A stretch of DNA of 64,000 nucleotides from Bauldia sp. (GTDB lineage: Bacteria; Pseudomonadota; Alphaproteobacteria; Rhizobiales; Kaistiaceae). The stretch spans positions 55,787 through 119,786 of the forward strand of contig JAGRKZ010000014.1 of assembly GCA_020442065.1 (NCBI GenBank), given 5' to 3'. Positions 1-8,467 of the stretch are shown one piece after another. The position numbers and the translations under genes are program-made. The notes under the pieces are model-generated. The model was not told where the DNA came from. It did not search any database and saw nothing but the letters and a program-made list of their open reading frames with translations. Numbering within the stretch: the first letter of the stretch is position 1; each line of letters opens with the position of its first letter.

Positions 1-752
1 GTCTCGGTGTATCCGGTGTGCGTCAGGTCGGAGACCTCCTGGCCGTCACCGGACTTGGCGCGCTGGCCGTAGACGAAGCTGTGGCTGTGCGAGCCACCTG
101 AGCCGGTGTTGATCGGCACACCCATGTCGACCAGATGGTCGTGGGTTGCGAGTTGCGCCTCGGTGAGCGTGTGGGTCTCGGCGCCGCCGGCCGAGCCAAG
201 TAGATCGCCATCTACCCCGCCGCTCTGGCCGGTGAGGCGGTTGGCCGATGCGCCGCCCATGTCGTCCTGACCTGCGACGACACGTCCGCGGAGGTCCGGC
301 AACGTGAAGGTCGTGGTCCCATCGCCAGCGCCGTAGGTGGTCGAGATGGCCGCGAAGAGGGCAGCGTAGGTCGTCCGGCTGACATTCTGTCCGAAGCAGA
401 AGAGCCACCGGGGCGGCGCCGAGAGCCCGGCGTATGGAATGACCGCGCCGATCGGCGTCAGCGATGCAGCGAGATCAGCCACGTCGGCAATCGCCAACGC
501 AACCGCGCCGGTTCGACCGGCGACAGAAGTCACCGATCCGGCAATATCGGCGACGGCTAGGGTGACGGCGCCCGTCCGGCCGGCAACCGAGGTGACAGGC
601 CCGACCTCCAGAATGGAAGCCGCTCCATCGTCCTTCTTGAGGTAGAGCTTGCCGTCATTGGTATTGACGGCGAGCTCACCGAGCTGGAGATCCGAGGCGA
701 GCGGGACCTTCCCCGCGGTCGCCGAGCGCTTCAACCGGATGGTGTTCGGCAT
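1..752 (-). CDS. Phage tail collar-domain fibre protein (3' end outside window)
   Basis: The reading frame opens at ATG 752 and runs unbroken off the left edge, so at least 250 residues are present and the C-terminus is missing. The N-terminus carries two copies of a SVAGRTGAV-type fibre repeat (about residues 53-90). A tail collar domain follows, with the phrases GAVIPYAGLSAPPRW and FTLPDLRGRV and then a His-rich stretch ending SGGSHSHSF. Such proteins form the host-contacting tip of phage tails. It is the most distal tail gene visible and lies downstream of the baseplate genes on the same strand. Family assignment rests on the collar phrases and is firm; host specificity cannot be read. Confidence 0.85.
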   Translation of the reverse strand, partial: MPNTIRLKRSATAGKVPLASDLQLGELAVNTNDGKLYLKKDDGAASILEVGPVTSVAGRTGAVTLAVADIAGSVTSVAGRTGAVALAIADVADLAASLTPIGAVIPYAGLSAPPRWLFCFGQNVSRTTYAALFAAISTTYGAGDGTTTFTLPDLRGRVVAGQDDMGGASANRLTGQSGGVDGDLLGSAGGAETHTLTEAQLATHDHLVDMGVPINTGSGGSHSHSFVYGQRAKSGDGQEVSDLTHTGYTE

Positions 753-776
753 GGGATCCTCAGCGCGCTCAGGCGA

Positions 777-1583
777 TCAGTAGGCGCCGCCGTCGAAATT
801 GGTGATCTGGCTCTGTAGGCCCGTCAGGGTCGTCTGCAGGTTCGACACCTGGGCGATCGAATGGCCGTGATTGCTGTCGGCCTTGGCGCCGATGGCAGCG
901 ACGAGATTAGGAATATCGGCCATCCCAAGCGAAACCGGGCCGGTCTTGCCGTTGACCGAGGAGACCGGGCCATTGGCAATGATCTGAACGGCGGTGGCCG
1001 CCGCGGCCTCGGCCGTCGCTGCAGCATCTTGCGCGGCATCAAGCGTTGCTCCCACCTCGCCAGCAACCTCGAGGATCGTCTGGGCAAGCCCAGCGCTGGC
1101 CGAGACAACCCAGTCATCATGCTCGACACCGGTCAGACCGCCGTGGACGGCGACAACGCTGAAGGCAAGCCCACCATTGGCGCGATCATAGGCTTGGACG
1201 CGGAGCATGGCCCAGTCGTCGAGCGCGTCGTCGGCCTGTCGCGACAGGATCACAAAGGGCGTCGGCGCGAACAGGGACCGTGCCGGCGAGTCTTCGACCA
1301 CGAGGGTCGTCTCTAGTCCAACCGAGAGGGACAGCGGCGTGGACGACGTTGCCACCAGGAAGCCGCTCGCTGCCGCGGCCTGGGCCTGTGCGAGGGCTGG
1401 GCCCAGAACCTCGTTGACGCGATTGAGACCGAGGGCCACGAGGCGGCCTGTAGCGCCACTGACGTTGGCGAGTTCCGCATCGACCTGCGCCAGACTCTCT
1501 GCGATCAGCCGGAATCGCCGGTTGAAGAAGTCACGATCGAGAACCTGCTGATCCCGCACTCGGAGATCCTCGAACCTCAGCAT
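777..1583 (-). CDS. Phage tail fibre-associated protein
   Basis: A 268-residue product. I chose ATG 1583 (MLRFEDLRVRDQQ) because the longer frame reads through the small upstream gene and its extra 40 residues look non-coding. The middle is Ala-rich and probably helical. The C-terminal third contains SSVNGKTGPVSL, the same short repeat type as in the collar protein next to it, then a helical tail ending NFDGGAY. It sits between a 56-residue gene and the collar gene in the tail operon, so a fibre connector or fibre subunit is likely. No enzymatic motif is visible. Confidence 0.6.
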   Translation of the reverse strand: MLRFEDLRVRDQQVLDRDFFNRRFRLIAESLAQVDAELANVSGATGRLVALGLNRVNEVLGPALAQAQAAAASGFLVATSSTPLSLSVGLETTLVVEDSPARSLFAPTPFVILSRQADDALDDWAMLRVQAYDRANGGLAFSVVAVHGGLTGVEHDDWVVSASAGLAQTILEVAGEVGATLDAAQDAAATAEAAAATAVQIIANGPVSSVNGKTGPVSLGMADIPNLVAAIGAKADSNHGHSIAQVSNLQTTLTGLQSQITNFDGGAY

Positions 1584-1587
1584 CGGT

Positions 1588-1758
1588 TCAAGCCTGGCTG
1601 ATGGGACTGACCGACGCCACGGCATCGGGAGACGCGCGTTTGACCGCGTCGTACATCGCGGCCTTGACCTGATAGCGCGCACCCGGCCGGAAGCGGACGC
1701 CATCGACCTCGACCGGCCGGTTGACGGTGAGTTCGTAGTGCGAGGGTTTCTTGGCCAT
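1588..1758 (-). CDS. Small phage tail-operon protein, 56 aa
   Basis: A short frame starting at ATG 1758 (MAKKPSHYELTVNRPVEVDG) and stopping 4 bases before the next gene's ATG. The spacing on both sides fits a compact phage operon, and the composition (basic N-terminus, then GVRFRPGARYQVKAAMYDAV) reads like a folded small protein. The longer overlapping frame here is Arg/Pro-rich and looks like a shadow. Function unknown. Confidence 0.5.
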   Translation of the reverse strand: MAKKPSHYELTVNRPVEVDGVRFRPGARYQVKAAMYDAVKRASPDAVASVSPISQA

Positions 1759-1833
1759 CGGGTCTCTCCTCGCTTCGGTTGGTTGGGTGTGACCGCGGAC
1801 GCGCTTGTAGGCGGCGCCCGGACACGCCGCCGA

Positions 1834-4140
1834 CTACGACTGTGAGAACTCGATCAGCTCGCCGACATGGAAGAGCGCTGCCGCACTTGTCGTGGCGCCT
1901 ACGATCTTCACCGCGTAGCTGCTGACCGCCGAGACGTTGAAGATCGCGGTGCGACGGAGCGAGCCGTCCGGCAGGATGACATCCTCGACCACGTCGGCGG
2001 TCTCCGTGCCGGCCAGTGCCGGCCCGGTGAGGAGCGAGACGGTGCAGTCGTGCGTCGCTTCCTCGTAGGCCTGCAAGTCAACGATGACCTTGATGCTGTT
2101 GCTCGGCGAGCCAAGGGTCCGCGTTGCCCCGACCCAGGTGAACGACGTCCTTGGCCGGCTGACGATCGCCTGGGAGCCGGTCAAACCGAAGCCGGGCATC
2201 AGGTCGGTGGTACCGGTCAGGGTCACTCGGAGCGGCAGGATCGCCGGGAGGCCGGCGAGATTGGGGCCATTGGGCGCGCCGTCGAGCGGCACCCAGGCGC
2301 CGTTCACCTGGACCTCGAAGTCGGTGCGACAGGCAGGTGGCGTGATCCCCTCATTGAGAATGTCGATGTCGAGGATGCCACCAGCAAGCTGGAGCGCGGT
2401 CAGCTCCACTGAGAGGCGCGTGCGCTCGAACTTCGCGAAGTAAAGTCGGAGCTTGAGATCATCGGTCAGGTTGCCGGCGAAGAAGGCGCCGTCGGTCGAG
2501 ACGAAGAACGTGCCCTGCACCACGCCGTTGTCGGTGTTGGTCATCGCCACATAGTGGTCGCCGGTGGTCACGCAGACGAGCGCATAGCGGCGGCCGGCGA
2601 CGAGGTAGGTGGGCGGCAGCACGATCCTGGTCTCGACCAGGGACGGCAGCCCGATGCCGCCGGAGACAGATCCTACCTTGACCTCCGCTACCGGGACCGT
2701 GGTTCGCGACAGGACCCGGGTCAGGTCGGGCATGCCGAACGACGTCTCGCAGATGAGCATCGTGATGTCGCCGGTCGCCGCCTTCCGCGAGACGAAGAGT
2801 CCGACCTGGGTCAGCCAGCCATCCTGCGAGTTGAGGAAGGTCTGGGCGATCTGCTGGCCGTTGATCGAAGCCGTGGACGTGACCCGCTCCCAGTAAGGCT
2901 CCTGGTAGATGTCGATCCAGAACTGGCGGACCCGGACCCAGTGGACGTTGCCGTTGGGAATCACCTGTCCGTTGGGCATGCGGTCCGGAACGCCGTTGAT
3001 CACCTCCCAGGTCTCGCCATTCAGACGGAAGACATTGTGGGCCATGTCATAGGTGCCCTGGCGCCACCAGGTCCCGTTGGTGCAGACCTCGCGGGTGGCG
3101 CCATAGCGGCGGCGCTCGCGGGATCGGGTCAACTGCCGGATCTCGGTGGCCTCGTAAGTGTACTGCGCCATCCGGGTCTCGCCGGAATACCCGGTGAGGT
3201 CCATCCTGAGGCCGTGGCCGTACTTCGGCAGGACGAAGCCGTTCGTGAGGGTGACGTAGACGTTGTTGGGGTTGAGGAGCGCCAGGGTCGACGTCGCCGA
3301 TCCAGCCTCGGGGAAACGGATGCCTTCGCCCACCACGGCATCAAAGCTGGCGTGGTCCGGGTTCGAGCCCTCGTCGGTCAGGAAGTGGTCGGTGCCGTAG
3401 TAGATATAGGCACCGGGTTCGTAGACCTTGTTGCGAAGGTCCTCGAGCTGCTGGGTGAGGTCGACAACCTCGTTCTTGAGGGCGAAGGCAAGCATGCGGT
3501 CGGCAAGCGCCGACAGATCGGTCCGGAGTGTGTCGACCTGGCCGCTGATCTGGCCGCGCCACTGCTCGAGCGCGGTCACACGATTGGCGACGAGCCGGAG
3601 GTTAGGCAACTGCGTCGCCGCCCACTGCTCGATCGCGACGATGCCGGTGGTGTCGAGGAGAACATAGGCGATGACGGTGACGTTCGCGTCCGTCGCCGGA
3701 TAGGACGGATCGGGGCTTTCGGTGCCCGCGACGCTCGACACCTCGCAGCGCCGATGGCTCTCCATGGCGACCGACTGCGGCTCTGTGGTGCCGAGCTGGG
3801 CGTCGATCAGGAAGTCGCGTGGCTGCACATCGGTGTCGACTGATTGCCCGAAGGCCACGAGCGCTATCCGCTTCCGGGTGACCAGCGGCAGGGCGTTGAA
3901 GAGGTCGACCAAGACATCATCGTTCCGGGCGAACACAGCGCCGCCGGCGTATAGGCGCCCGGTGCTCAGCGTTACTTCGGTGGCGGCGGTCTTGGTGGCG
4001 AAGAAGCCGACGTAGCCCTTGCCAACCTCGATCGCGTCCCTGACCACATGGTCGAGGGAGGCGCGCGCAAAGTCTTGCGCATTGTTGAGGTCCGCGGACT
4101 GGAGCTCCTGCCGGTCGCGGAAGAGAACCGTGCTTTCCAT
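1834..4140 (-). CDS. DUF4815-like phage tail/baseplate protein
   Basis: A 768-residue protein beginning MESTVLFRDRQELQSADLNN and QDFARASLDHVV, the hallmark N-terminus of large DUF4815-type tail proteins found after gpI in contractile-tail prophages. A helical stretch around residues 185-235 could be a coiled coil. The remainder is beta-rich, as in baseplate-attached fibre or adhesin proteins. Its start is 6 bases from the end of the tail protein I gene. Role by position: a structural protein at the baseplate/fibre junction. Exact function is not known. Confidence 0.65.
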   Translation of the reverse strand: MESTVLFRDRQELQSADLNNAQDFARASLDHVVRDAIEVGKGYVGFFATKTAATEVTLSTGRLYAGGAVFARNDDVLVDLFNALPLVTRKRIALVAFGQSVDTDVQPRDFLIDAQLGTTEPQSVAMESHRRCEVSSVAGTESPDPSYPATDANVTVIAYVLLDTTGIVAIEQWAATQLPNLRLVANRVTALEQWRGQISGQVDTLRTDLSALADRMLAFALKNEVVDLTQQLEDLRNKVYEPGAYIYYGTDHFLTDEGSNPDHASFDAVVGEGIRFPEAGSATSTLALLNPNNVYVTLTNGFVLPKYGHGLRMDLTGYSGETRMAQYTYEATEIRQLTRSRERRRYGATREVCTNGTWWRQGTYDMAHNVFRLNGETWEVINGVPDRMPNGQVIPNGNVHWVRVRQFWIDIYQEPYWERVTSTASINGQQIAQTFLNSQDGWLTQVGLFVSRKAATGDITMLICETSFGMPDLTRVLSRTTVPVAEVKVGSVSGGIGLPSLVETRIVLPPTYLVAGRRYALVCVTTGDHYVAMTNTDNGVVQGTFFVSTDGAFFAGNLTDDLKLRLYFAKFERTRLSVELTALQLAGGILDIDILNEGITPPACRTDFEVQVNGAWVPLDGAPNGPNLAGLPAILPLRVTLTGTTDLMPGFGLTGSQAIVSRPRTSFTWVGATRTLGSPSNSIKVIVDLQAYEEATHDCTVSLLTGPALAGTETADVVEDVILPDGSLRRTAIFNVSAVSSYAVKIVGATTSAAALFHVGELIEFSQS

Positions 4141-4145
4141 TGGAT

Positions 4146-5402
4146 TCAGACCTCGATGAGCTGGCCGAGCATTGAGCTACCGACAGGAAGGCGGTCGCCG
4201 GCGCGGGGAGAACGCCAGGTGCGGGTGTCGATCAGGATCCGATCGCGTAGCGACTTCGCGACTCGGATCGCCTCGCGGACGTCGGCAATGGGCTTCCGGT
4301 TGCCCGCGACCAGGTGGCCGTCGACGAAGAGGCCGGCCGTGCGCGGCGGCCGGCGGCCGATGATCCGCGTCTGGACCTCGGCGTGATAGGGCGGCATGCC
4401 GAGGCGGGTGAACCCGAGATGCGTCGCGCGTTTTCGCTCGTCCGGGACCCGGTCTGGATCGTGGATGTGCCAGCGCTCGTAGAGGTACTGCCAGGCAATG
4501 GTCGGCGGCAGGCAGTGACCCGCGATGAACTGGCGTCCCGTGGCGTAGAGGGCGGTTGGCTGCCCGGCATGGGCCTCGGCAACCGCTTCTGGCCGGACAT
4601 CGATCAACTCCGCATTGGGCCAAGTGGTGGTGTAGGTCTCTCGCCCGAGCCGGAAATCGTAGCTGGCGTCGCGCGGGATCCGAATGATGCGCTGGCGGAC
4701 GCCGAAATCGTCGACGAGGAACGCCCTGACCTTCGGCGGTGCGTTGAGGTGCACTGCGGCCGTCGGCTTACGCGCTAGGACCACTTCATCGTAGGCTACA
4801 GCATCGACGCGACCGACGGCTTCAGCAGAGGCCGTCCGGATGGTCAGCGTCGTCTCGACACCGCGGTCCAACAGCTTGGCCGTCCTGACGAACCGCGACC
4901 AAGCGCCGACGTCCTTGACCATGGAGGCGCCGAGATAGGCCTTCTCCCGCCCGAACGCCTTGCTGGTGAAATGAGCGAACCGGTAGGTCCCCCGTGCGAC
5001 GTAGGGATAGACCCGGAGCTGTGGAAACCGTGCGAGATAGGCCGCCCGCTCCTCCGGCGTGAACGACGGCACCATGAACGTCTTCGCCGGCGGCACGATG
5101 AAGCGACGCGGCTCCGCTCCCATGATCCGGACGTGCTCGGCGATCGATGCCGTAGTGCCCTTCCGGGCGTGCATCGGCAGAGCGCGCGCCGTGAGAAGCC
5201 GCCGCTTGTCCTCCGGCCAAGTCGAGTCCCACAGATCCACCGACAGCGCCCAAGCGAGCCACGGGAGGTGGGGCGCCGGGATCTCGTAGGGACGAACCAG
5301 CTTCGGCAGATCGACAGGCAACTCGTCGATCCGGGCGCCGGTCAAGTCCGCGGCCGTCTCAAACGATGTCCGGTTCGGCGGGAGTAGGACGTCCCGGGCC
5401 AT
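4146..5402 (-). CDS. Phage tail protein I (P2 gpI-like), baseplate
   Basis: A 418-residue protein. The first 100 residues match the tail protein I pattern: LLPPNRTSFETAADLTGARI, then LPWLAWALSVDLWD and the RKGTTASIAEHV segment. gpI is part of the baseplate wedge of contractile tails. The protein is about twice as long as P2 gpI, with an extra C-terminal region that probably docks fibres. It follows gpJ by 4 bases, giving the canonical W-J-I order. Confidence 0.85.
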   Translation of the reverse strand: MARDVLLPPNRTSFETAADLTGARIDELPVDLPKLVRPYEIPAPHLPWLAWALSVDLWDSTWPEDKRRLLTARALPMHARKGTTASIAEHVRIMGAEPRRFIVPPAKTFMVPSFTPEERAAYLARFPQLRVYPYVARGTYRFAHFTSKAFGREKAYLGASMVKDVGAWSRFVRTAKLLDRGVETTLTIRTASAEAVGRVDAVAYDEVVLARKPTAAVHLNAPPKVRAFLVDDFGVRQRIIRIPRDASYDFRLGRETYTTTWPNAELIDVRPEAVAEAHAGQPTALYATGRQFIAGHCLPPTIAWQYLYERWHIHDPDRVPDERKRATHLGFTRLGMPPYHAEVQTRIIGRRPPRTAGLFVDGHLVAGNRKPIADVREAIRVAKSLRDRILIDTRTWRSPRAGDRLPVGSSMLGQLIEV

Positions 5403-5406
5403 CGGA

Positions 5407-6267
5407 TCAAGCGTCCCGCGTCGAGGCGGTGGTGATGGTCATGCCGGCGATCGCGTAGACCTCCGTTTCGTCGAGGAGGATGTCTTCCGCCGGCGAGACC
5501 AGCTCGACCGAATGCACACCCTCCCGATGAAGCCGCGCGAAGATTGCCGAGCGCGGGAGGTTCATCCCGAGCATGCGGTTCCTTTCGAGCCAGTCTCCGA
5601 GTGCGGCCGTAGCGCGGCTTTGGACAACGCCGGCATCCGGCCCGGGATAGAGGGTGAGCCGAGCTTCAATCGTCACGGAGCGAACCGTCGGCGGCAGGAC
5701 CTGGACGACATCGGTCAATGGCCGGATCGCCTCGTCCCGGAGGTGAACGCGAATCGTCTCGCGTTCGGCCTCGGTGGGGACCGGATCAGTTCCGGAGCGG
5801 AGCACGGTCACCCGCACCACGCCAGGGTGGGTCATGATGGCCGAGACGTCGCGTGCCCACGGCGCGACCGTGAGGACGTGGTACTGGTAGGCGCCCTCGG
5901 GCCCGGCCACCGAGAACGCCTCGGGGGCCAGCTGGACCCGCCGCCTCAGCCGATCATCGTCCTCGCCCTCCTGCCGCGTGGTGCCGAACAGAGCGGCGAG
6001 ATGGTCGAGGTTCGTGCCGAACGATGAGGCGAGCAGCACGGCCCGCGCGCCGTCGTTGATCCGCGCCCGAAGCCGGAACTCTCGATAGGCAAAGGCCTCG
6101 ATCAGTTTCCGCGCCGGCTCGGTTTCGAGATCGATGACGCCGGCGATCAACGGAAACCGGGCGACGAGATCGTCGCGCATGTCCTTGACGATCGCCTCGT
6201 AGTCGAGGGTCTCGATGATGTCGGGCGGCGTGAGCGCAGACAAATCGATCGCGGAGAACCGGCTCAT
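5407..6267 (-). CDS. Baseplate J-like protein (gpJ)
   Basis: A 286-residue baseplate wedge protein. The opening FSAIDLSALTPPDIIETLDY, the AFAYREFRLRARINDGARAV segment and the AGPEGAYQYHVLTVAPWARDV phrase are typical of the baseplate J family. Length is close to P2 gpJ (about 300). The start overlaps the stop of the upstream gpW/gp25-like gene by 4 bases, so translation is probably coupled. It forms the peripheral baseplate with W and I. Confidence 0.9.
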   Translation of the reverse strand: MSRFSAIDLSALTPPDIIETLDYEAIVKDMRDDLVARFPLIAGVIDLETEPARKLIEAFAYREFRLRARINDGARAVLLASSFGTNLDHLAALFGTTRQEGEDDDRLRRRVQLAPEAFSVAGPEGAYQYHVLTVAPWARDVSAIMTHPGVVRVTVLRSGTDPVPTEAERETIRVHLRDEAIRPLTDVVQVLPPTVRSVTIEARLTLYPGPDAGVVQSRATAALGDWLERNRMLGMNLPRSAIFARLHREGVHSVELVSPAEDILLDETEVYAIAGMTITTASTRDA

Positions 6268-6686
6268 GACGTCAGCCTCTCCTCGATCAGCAGTCCGTCC
6301 GGGTTGGCGTAGGCATCGAGCCGGCGCGCACCCTCGACCGTGAAGTCACCGAGGATCGCCCGCGGTCGATACTCGCCTTCGAGGAAGACGTGCAGCTGCC
6401 CGTCGCGGGTCACCTTCACCACCTCGATCCGGGTAACGCGAAAGCGCGGCTCCCACTGCTCGATCGCCGAGGTGATCGCCGCGAAGTACGGGGTGACCTC
6501 GTTTGGCGTGATCAGCCGGCCGAGCAGATTGGGCACGAAAGAGCCGTACCACTCGCGCATGATCCGCGATCCGAAGCGGGTATCGAAGATGTCGCGGAGC
6601 GACTGGATCACGTGTTCCCAGCCGGTGACGATGCTCCCCGTCGCCCCATCGATCCCGACTGAGGGATCACGAAGATTGATCGGCAT
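6264..6686 (-). CDS. Baseplate protein GPW/gp25 family (P2 gpW-like)
   Basis: A 140-residue protein with the GPW_gp25 pattern: QSLRDIFDTRFGSRIMREWYGSF, read here as the segments SLRDIFDTRFGSR and REWYGS, and later AIEQWEPRFRVTRIEV. T4 gp25 and P2 gpW nucleate the sheath-baseplate contact in contractile tails. Length is normal. It is followed directly by gpJ and preceded by a small phage gene. Confidence 0.9.
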   Translation of the reverse strand: MPINLRDPSVGIDGATGSIVTGWEHVIQSLRDIFDTRFGSRIMREWYGSFVPNLLGRLITPNEVTPYFAAITSAIEQWEPRFRVTRIEVVKVTRDGQLHVFLEGEYRPRAILGDFTVEGARRLDAYANPDGLLIEERLTS

Positions 6687-6698
6687 GGATGATGTGGC

Positions 6699-6962
6699 TT
6701 ACGGCTTGCCGCGGCGCCCCTTGCGGGTCGCTTCGGCGGCGGGGCCAGCGGCCGCAGAGGGCTCTTCCTGTGAGGAGGCATCCGCCGGCATCGCCGTAGA
6801 CGGATCGGATAGCTCAGGCGATGTGTCGAGCGCAACGAGGGAGCCGAGGCGAAGCTCGTGCTCGGCCTGCTTCTCGGTCAGCTCGAGCACCGTGCCGACG
6901 CCGGTGTTGCGATTGGCCGCGACGAAGCGGCCCGCCTTCTCTGTGATGGCATAGCGGGGCAT
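6699..6962 (-). CDS. Small phage protein, 87 aa
   Basis: ATG 6962 gives MPRYAITEKAGRFVAANRN, then a helix and a low-complexity Ala/Glu/Ser tail ending in basic residues. The longer frame would read through the divergent cytochrome gene and is rejected. It lies between the cargo genes and gpW, in the baseplate operon. Its start and the cytochrome start are about 95 bases apart and face away from each other, so the gap must hold promoter activity for the plus-strand gene. Function unknown. Confidence 0.6.
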   Translation of the reverse strand: MPRYAITEKAGRFVAANRNTGVGTVLELTEKQAEHELRLGSLVALDTSPELSDPSTAMPADASSQEEPSAAAGPAAEATRKGRRGKP

Positions 6963-7056
6963 GGGAGGCTCCGGTTTGTGGTGCCGAGTTTGGCGCGCGT
7001 GACTATGCTCGGGCCGAGCCCCGACCATTTCCGGAACCGGGAGAACGGCGAACCTG

Positions 7057-7386
7057 ATGAAGACCTTGCACCTGGCGGCCATCGCAATCGCCGCGCTATG
7101 TTGGGCGTATCCGACCAAGGCCGATGACGCTGCGGCGCGTGGCGAGAAAGTCGTGGATCAGTGGTGCCGCCTGTGCCACCTCCGCGCAGCCGACCCGCCC
7201 AATCCGGATATGGCGCCGCCATATGAGGAGATCGTCGAACGTCCCGGCCGCGACGAGGCCTACTTCGTCCGGTTCCTGGAAGAGGACCACTTCCCGATGA
7301 CGATCTACCGCCTCTTCGACGACGAGAAGCGCGATGTGGTCGCTTATCTTCTGTCTCTGAAGAGCCAAGAGCGCCGGGCTCCCTAG
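7057..7386 (+). CDS. Secreted single-haem c-type cytochrome (prophage cargo gene)
   Basis: A 109-residue protein with a signal peptide (MKTLHLAAIAIAALCWAY, probable cleavage near residue 22) and one haem-binding CRLCH motif (Cys37, Cys40, His41). Met81 in FPMTIYRLFDDEKRDVV is the likely axial ligand, followed by the closing helix VVAYLLSL. This is the plan of a small periplasmic class I cytochrome c. It is encoded on the strand opposite to the baseplate operon, between gpV and gpW genes, as expected for an independently expressed cargo ('moron') gene. Start ATG 7057 follows a GGGAGAA-like ribosome site. The electron partner is unknown. Confidence 0.85.
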   Translation: MKTLHLAAIAIAALCWAYPTKADDAAARGEKVVDQWCRLCHLRAADPPNPDMAPPYEEIVERPGRDEAYFVRFLEEDHFPMTIYRLFDDEKRDVVAYLLSLKSQERRAP

Positions 7387-7570
7387 CTGCCTCCCTGGAC
7401 CCCGAAGGTCGATACGGCGCAAGCATCGACCTGTGACAGAGCGGTCCGACTATTGCCGTATCGGTGGCAGGGCGCATAGCATCTGCAAACAGACGAGCCA
7501 GAGCCTCCTCTACGTGAAGCGGCCGCGCTGTCTCAACGAACTCTGACGACGGACAGAGGAAGGCTTGGCA

Positions 7571-7840
7571 ATGACGGACGACGATCCGAAGATCATCATG
7601 TCGCCGCTATCGCAGATGTTCACGGCAGACGGGATAACGGTGTCAGTCGCGATCTACAAACTCGAGACGTCCGAAGGCTGGTCGCTCGAACTGGTCGATG
7701 AGGGTGGCAACTCGACTGTTTGGGAAGACGTCTTCCCGATCGATCAGGCGGCCTGGGACGTGTTCACGCTCGGTGTCCAGGAAGTTGGGCTGGCGAGATT
7801 GATTCAGCCAGAAGACAACCCGTCGAACACCGTGCACTGA
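7571..7840 (+). CDS. Hypothetical protein in prophage cargo position
   Basis: An 89-residue acidic protein (MTDDDPKIIMSPLSQMF). The start is fixed by a GAGGAAGG ribosome site 7 bases before ATG 7571; an in-frame TTG two codons upstream is less likely. The pattern ITVSVAIYKLETSEGWSLELVDEGGN looks like a small beta-sheet fold. It lies on the same strand as the cytochrome gene, 184 bases downstream, opposite to the phage tail operon. No family is recognised. Confidence 0.6.
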   Translation: MTDDDPKIIMSPLSQMFTADGITVSVAIYKLETSEGWSLELVDEGGNSTVWEDVFPIDQAAWDVFTLGVQEVGLARLIQPEDNPSNTVH

Positions 7841-7929
7841 CCTCCGGTGGAAGCCGGACTCGCGGTTGCGGAAAGACAATGGTCTGTACGGGGTGGCATC
7901 CAGGACAAAGGACTTGGGAGCCCATCGAG

Positions 7930-8460
7930 CTAGTATGCCGGCGCCTCCGTCTCGGCGGTACCCAATGTAACGCCGCCATGTGTGTGGGTCGCGCCGATGT
8001 TCCTGCCGTCGTGCTTGATCTCACCGCCGATGATGGCAAGGCCGTCGCCGGTGAGTTCAAGGGTGACCCCGGCGGCTCTGATTTCGAGGCGGCCGTCGTT
8101 CAGGGTCACACGAACGTCGCCGAAGGTAAGGACGTTCTCGTCGCCGGCGTTTGAGGGCGACGGGTTCTGGTTCGACCAGGTGAAGGGCAGTGCCACAGCC
8201 TGCTGCCAATCGCCCGCGGGTGCCATCAACGTGAACTGTTGACCGACAGATGGCGGGATGTGGACCCGCAGGGCGCCGGCCATCTGGGCGTAGGGAATCC
8301 ACGGCGACAGGAACGGTTTGCCTTCGACATCCGTGCCGAACTTCAACCGGATCCGATGCTTGCCCGGATCGACCTCTTCGACCGTTCCATGGCGCATCAT
8401 GCCTGAGAAGCGGCGCTCGAGTTCGGCAATGCGGGCGGCGAGTTCGACGATTTCGCGCAT
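7930..8460 (-). CDS. Baseplate assembly protein V (gpV), tail spike
   Basis: A 176-residue protein from ATG 8460 (MREIVELAARIAELERRFSG). The segment GTVEEVDPGKHRIRLKFG and PFLSPWIPYAQ mark the OB-fold of the gpV/VgrG-type spike. The C-terminus THTHGGVTLG is a short beta-helix with His residues suited to binding an iron ion at the spike tip. gpV is the membrane-piercing point of contractile tails. Start choice excludes 32 residues that overlap the upstream gene. Confidence 0.88.
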   Translation of the reverse strand: MREIVELAARIAELERRFSGMMRHGTVEEVDPGKHRIRLKFGTDVEGKPFLSPWIPYAQMAGALRVHIPPSVGQQFTLMAPAGDWQQAVALPFTWSNQNPSPSNAGDENVLTFGDVRVTLNDGRLEIRAAGVTLELTGDGLAIIGGEIKHDGRNIGATHTHGGVTLGTAETEAPAY

Positions 8461-8467
8461 CGACCCC

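Noticed and set aside
2554..3843. Long plus-strand open frame (429 codons) opposite the DUF4815 gene
   Set aside because: Antisense of a strongly coding gene in high-GC DNA; composition rich in Gly/Asp/Arg/Val with no domain.
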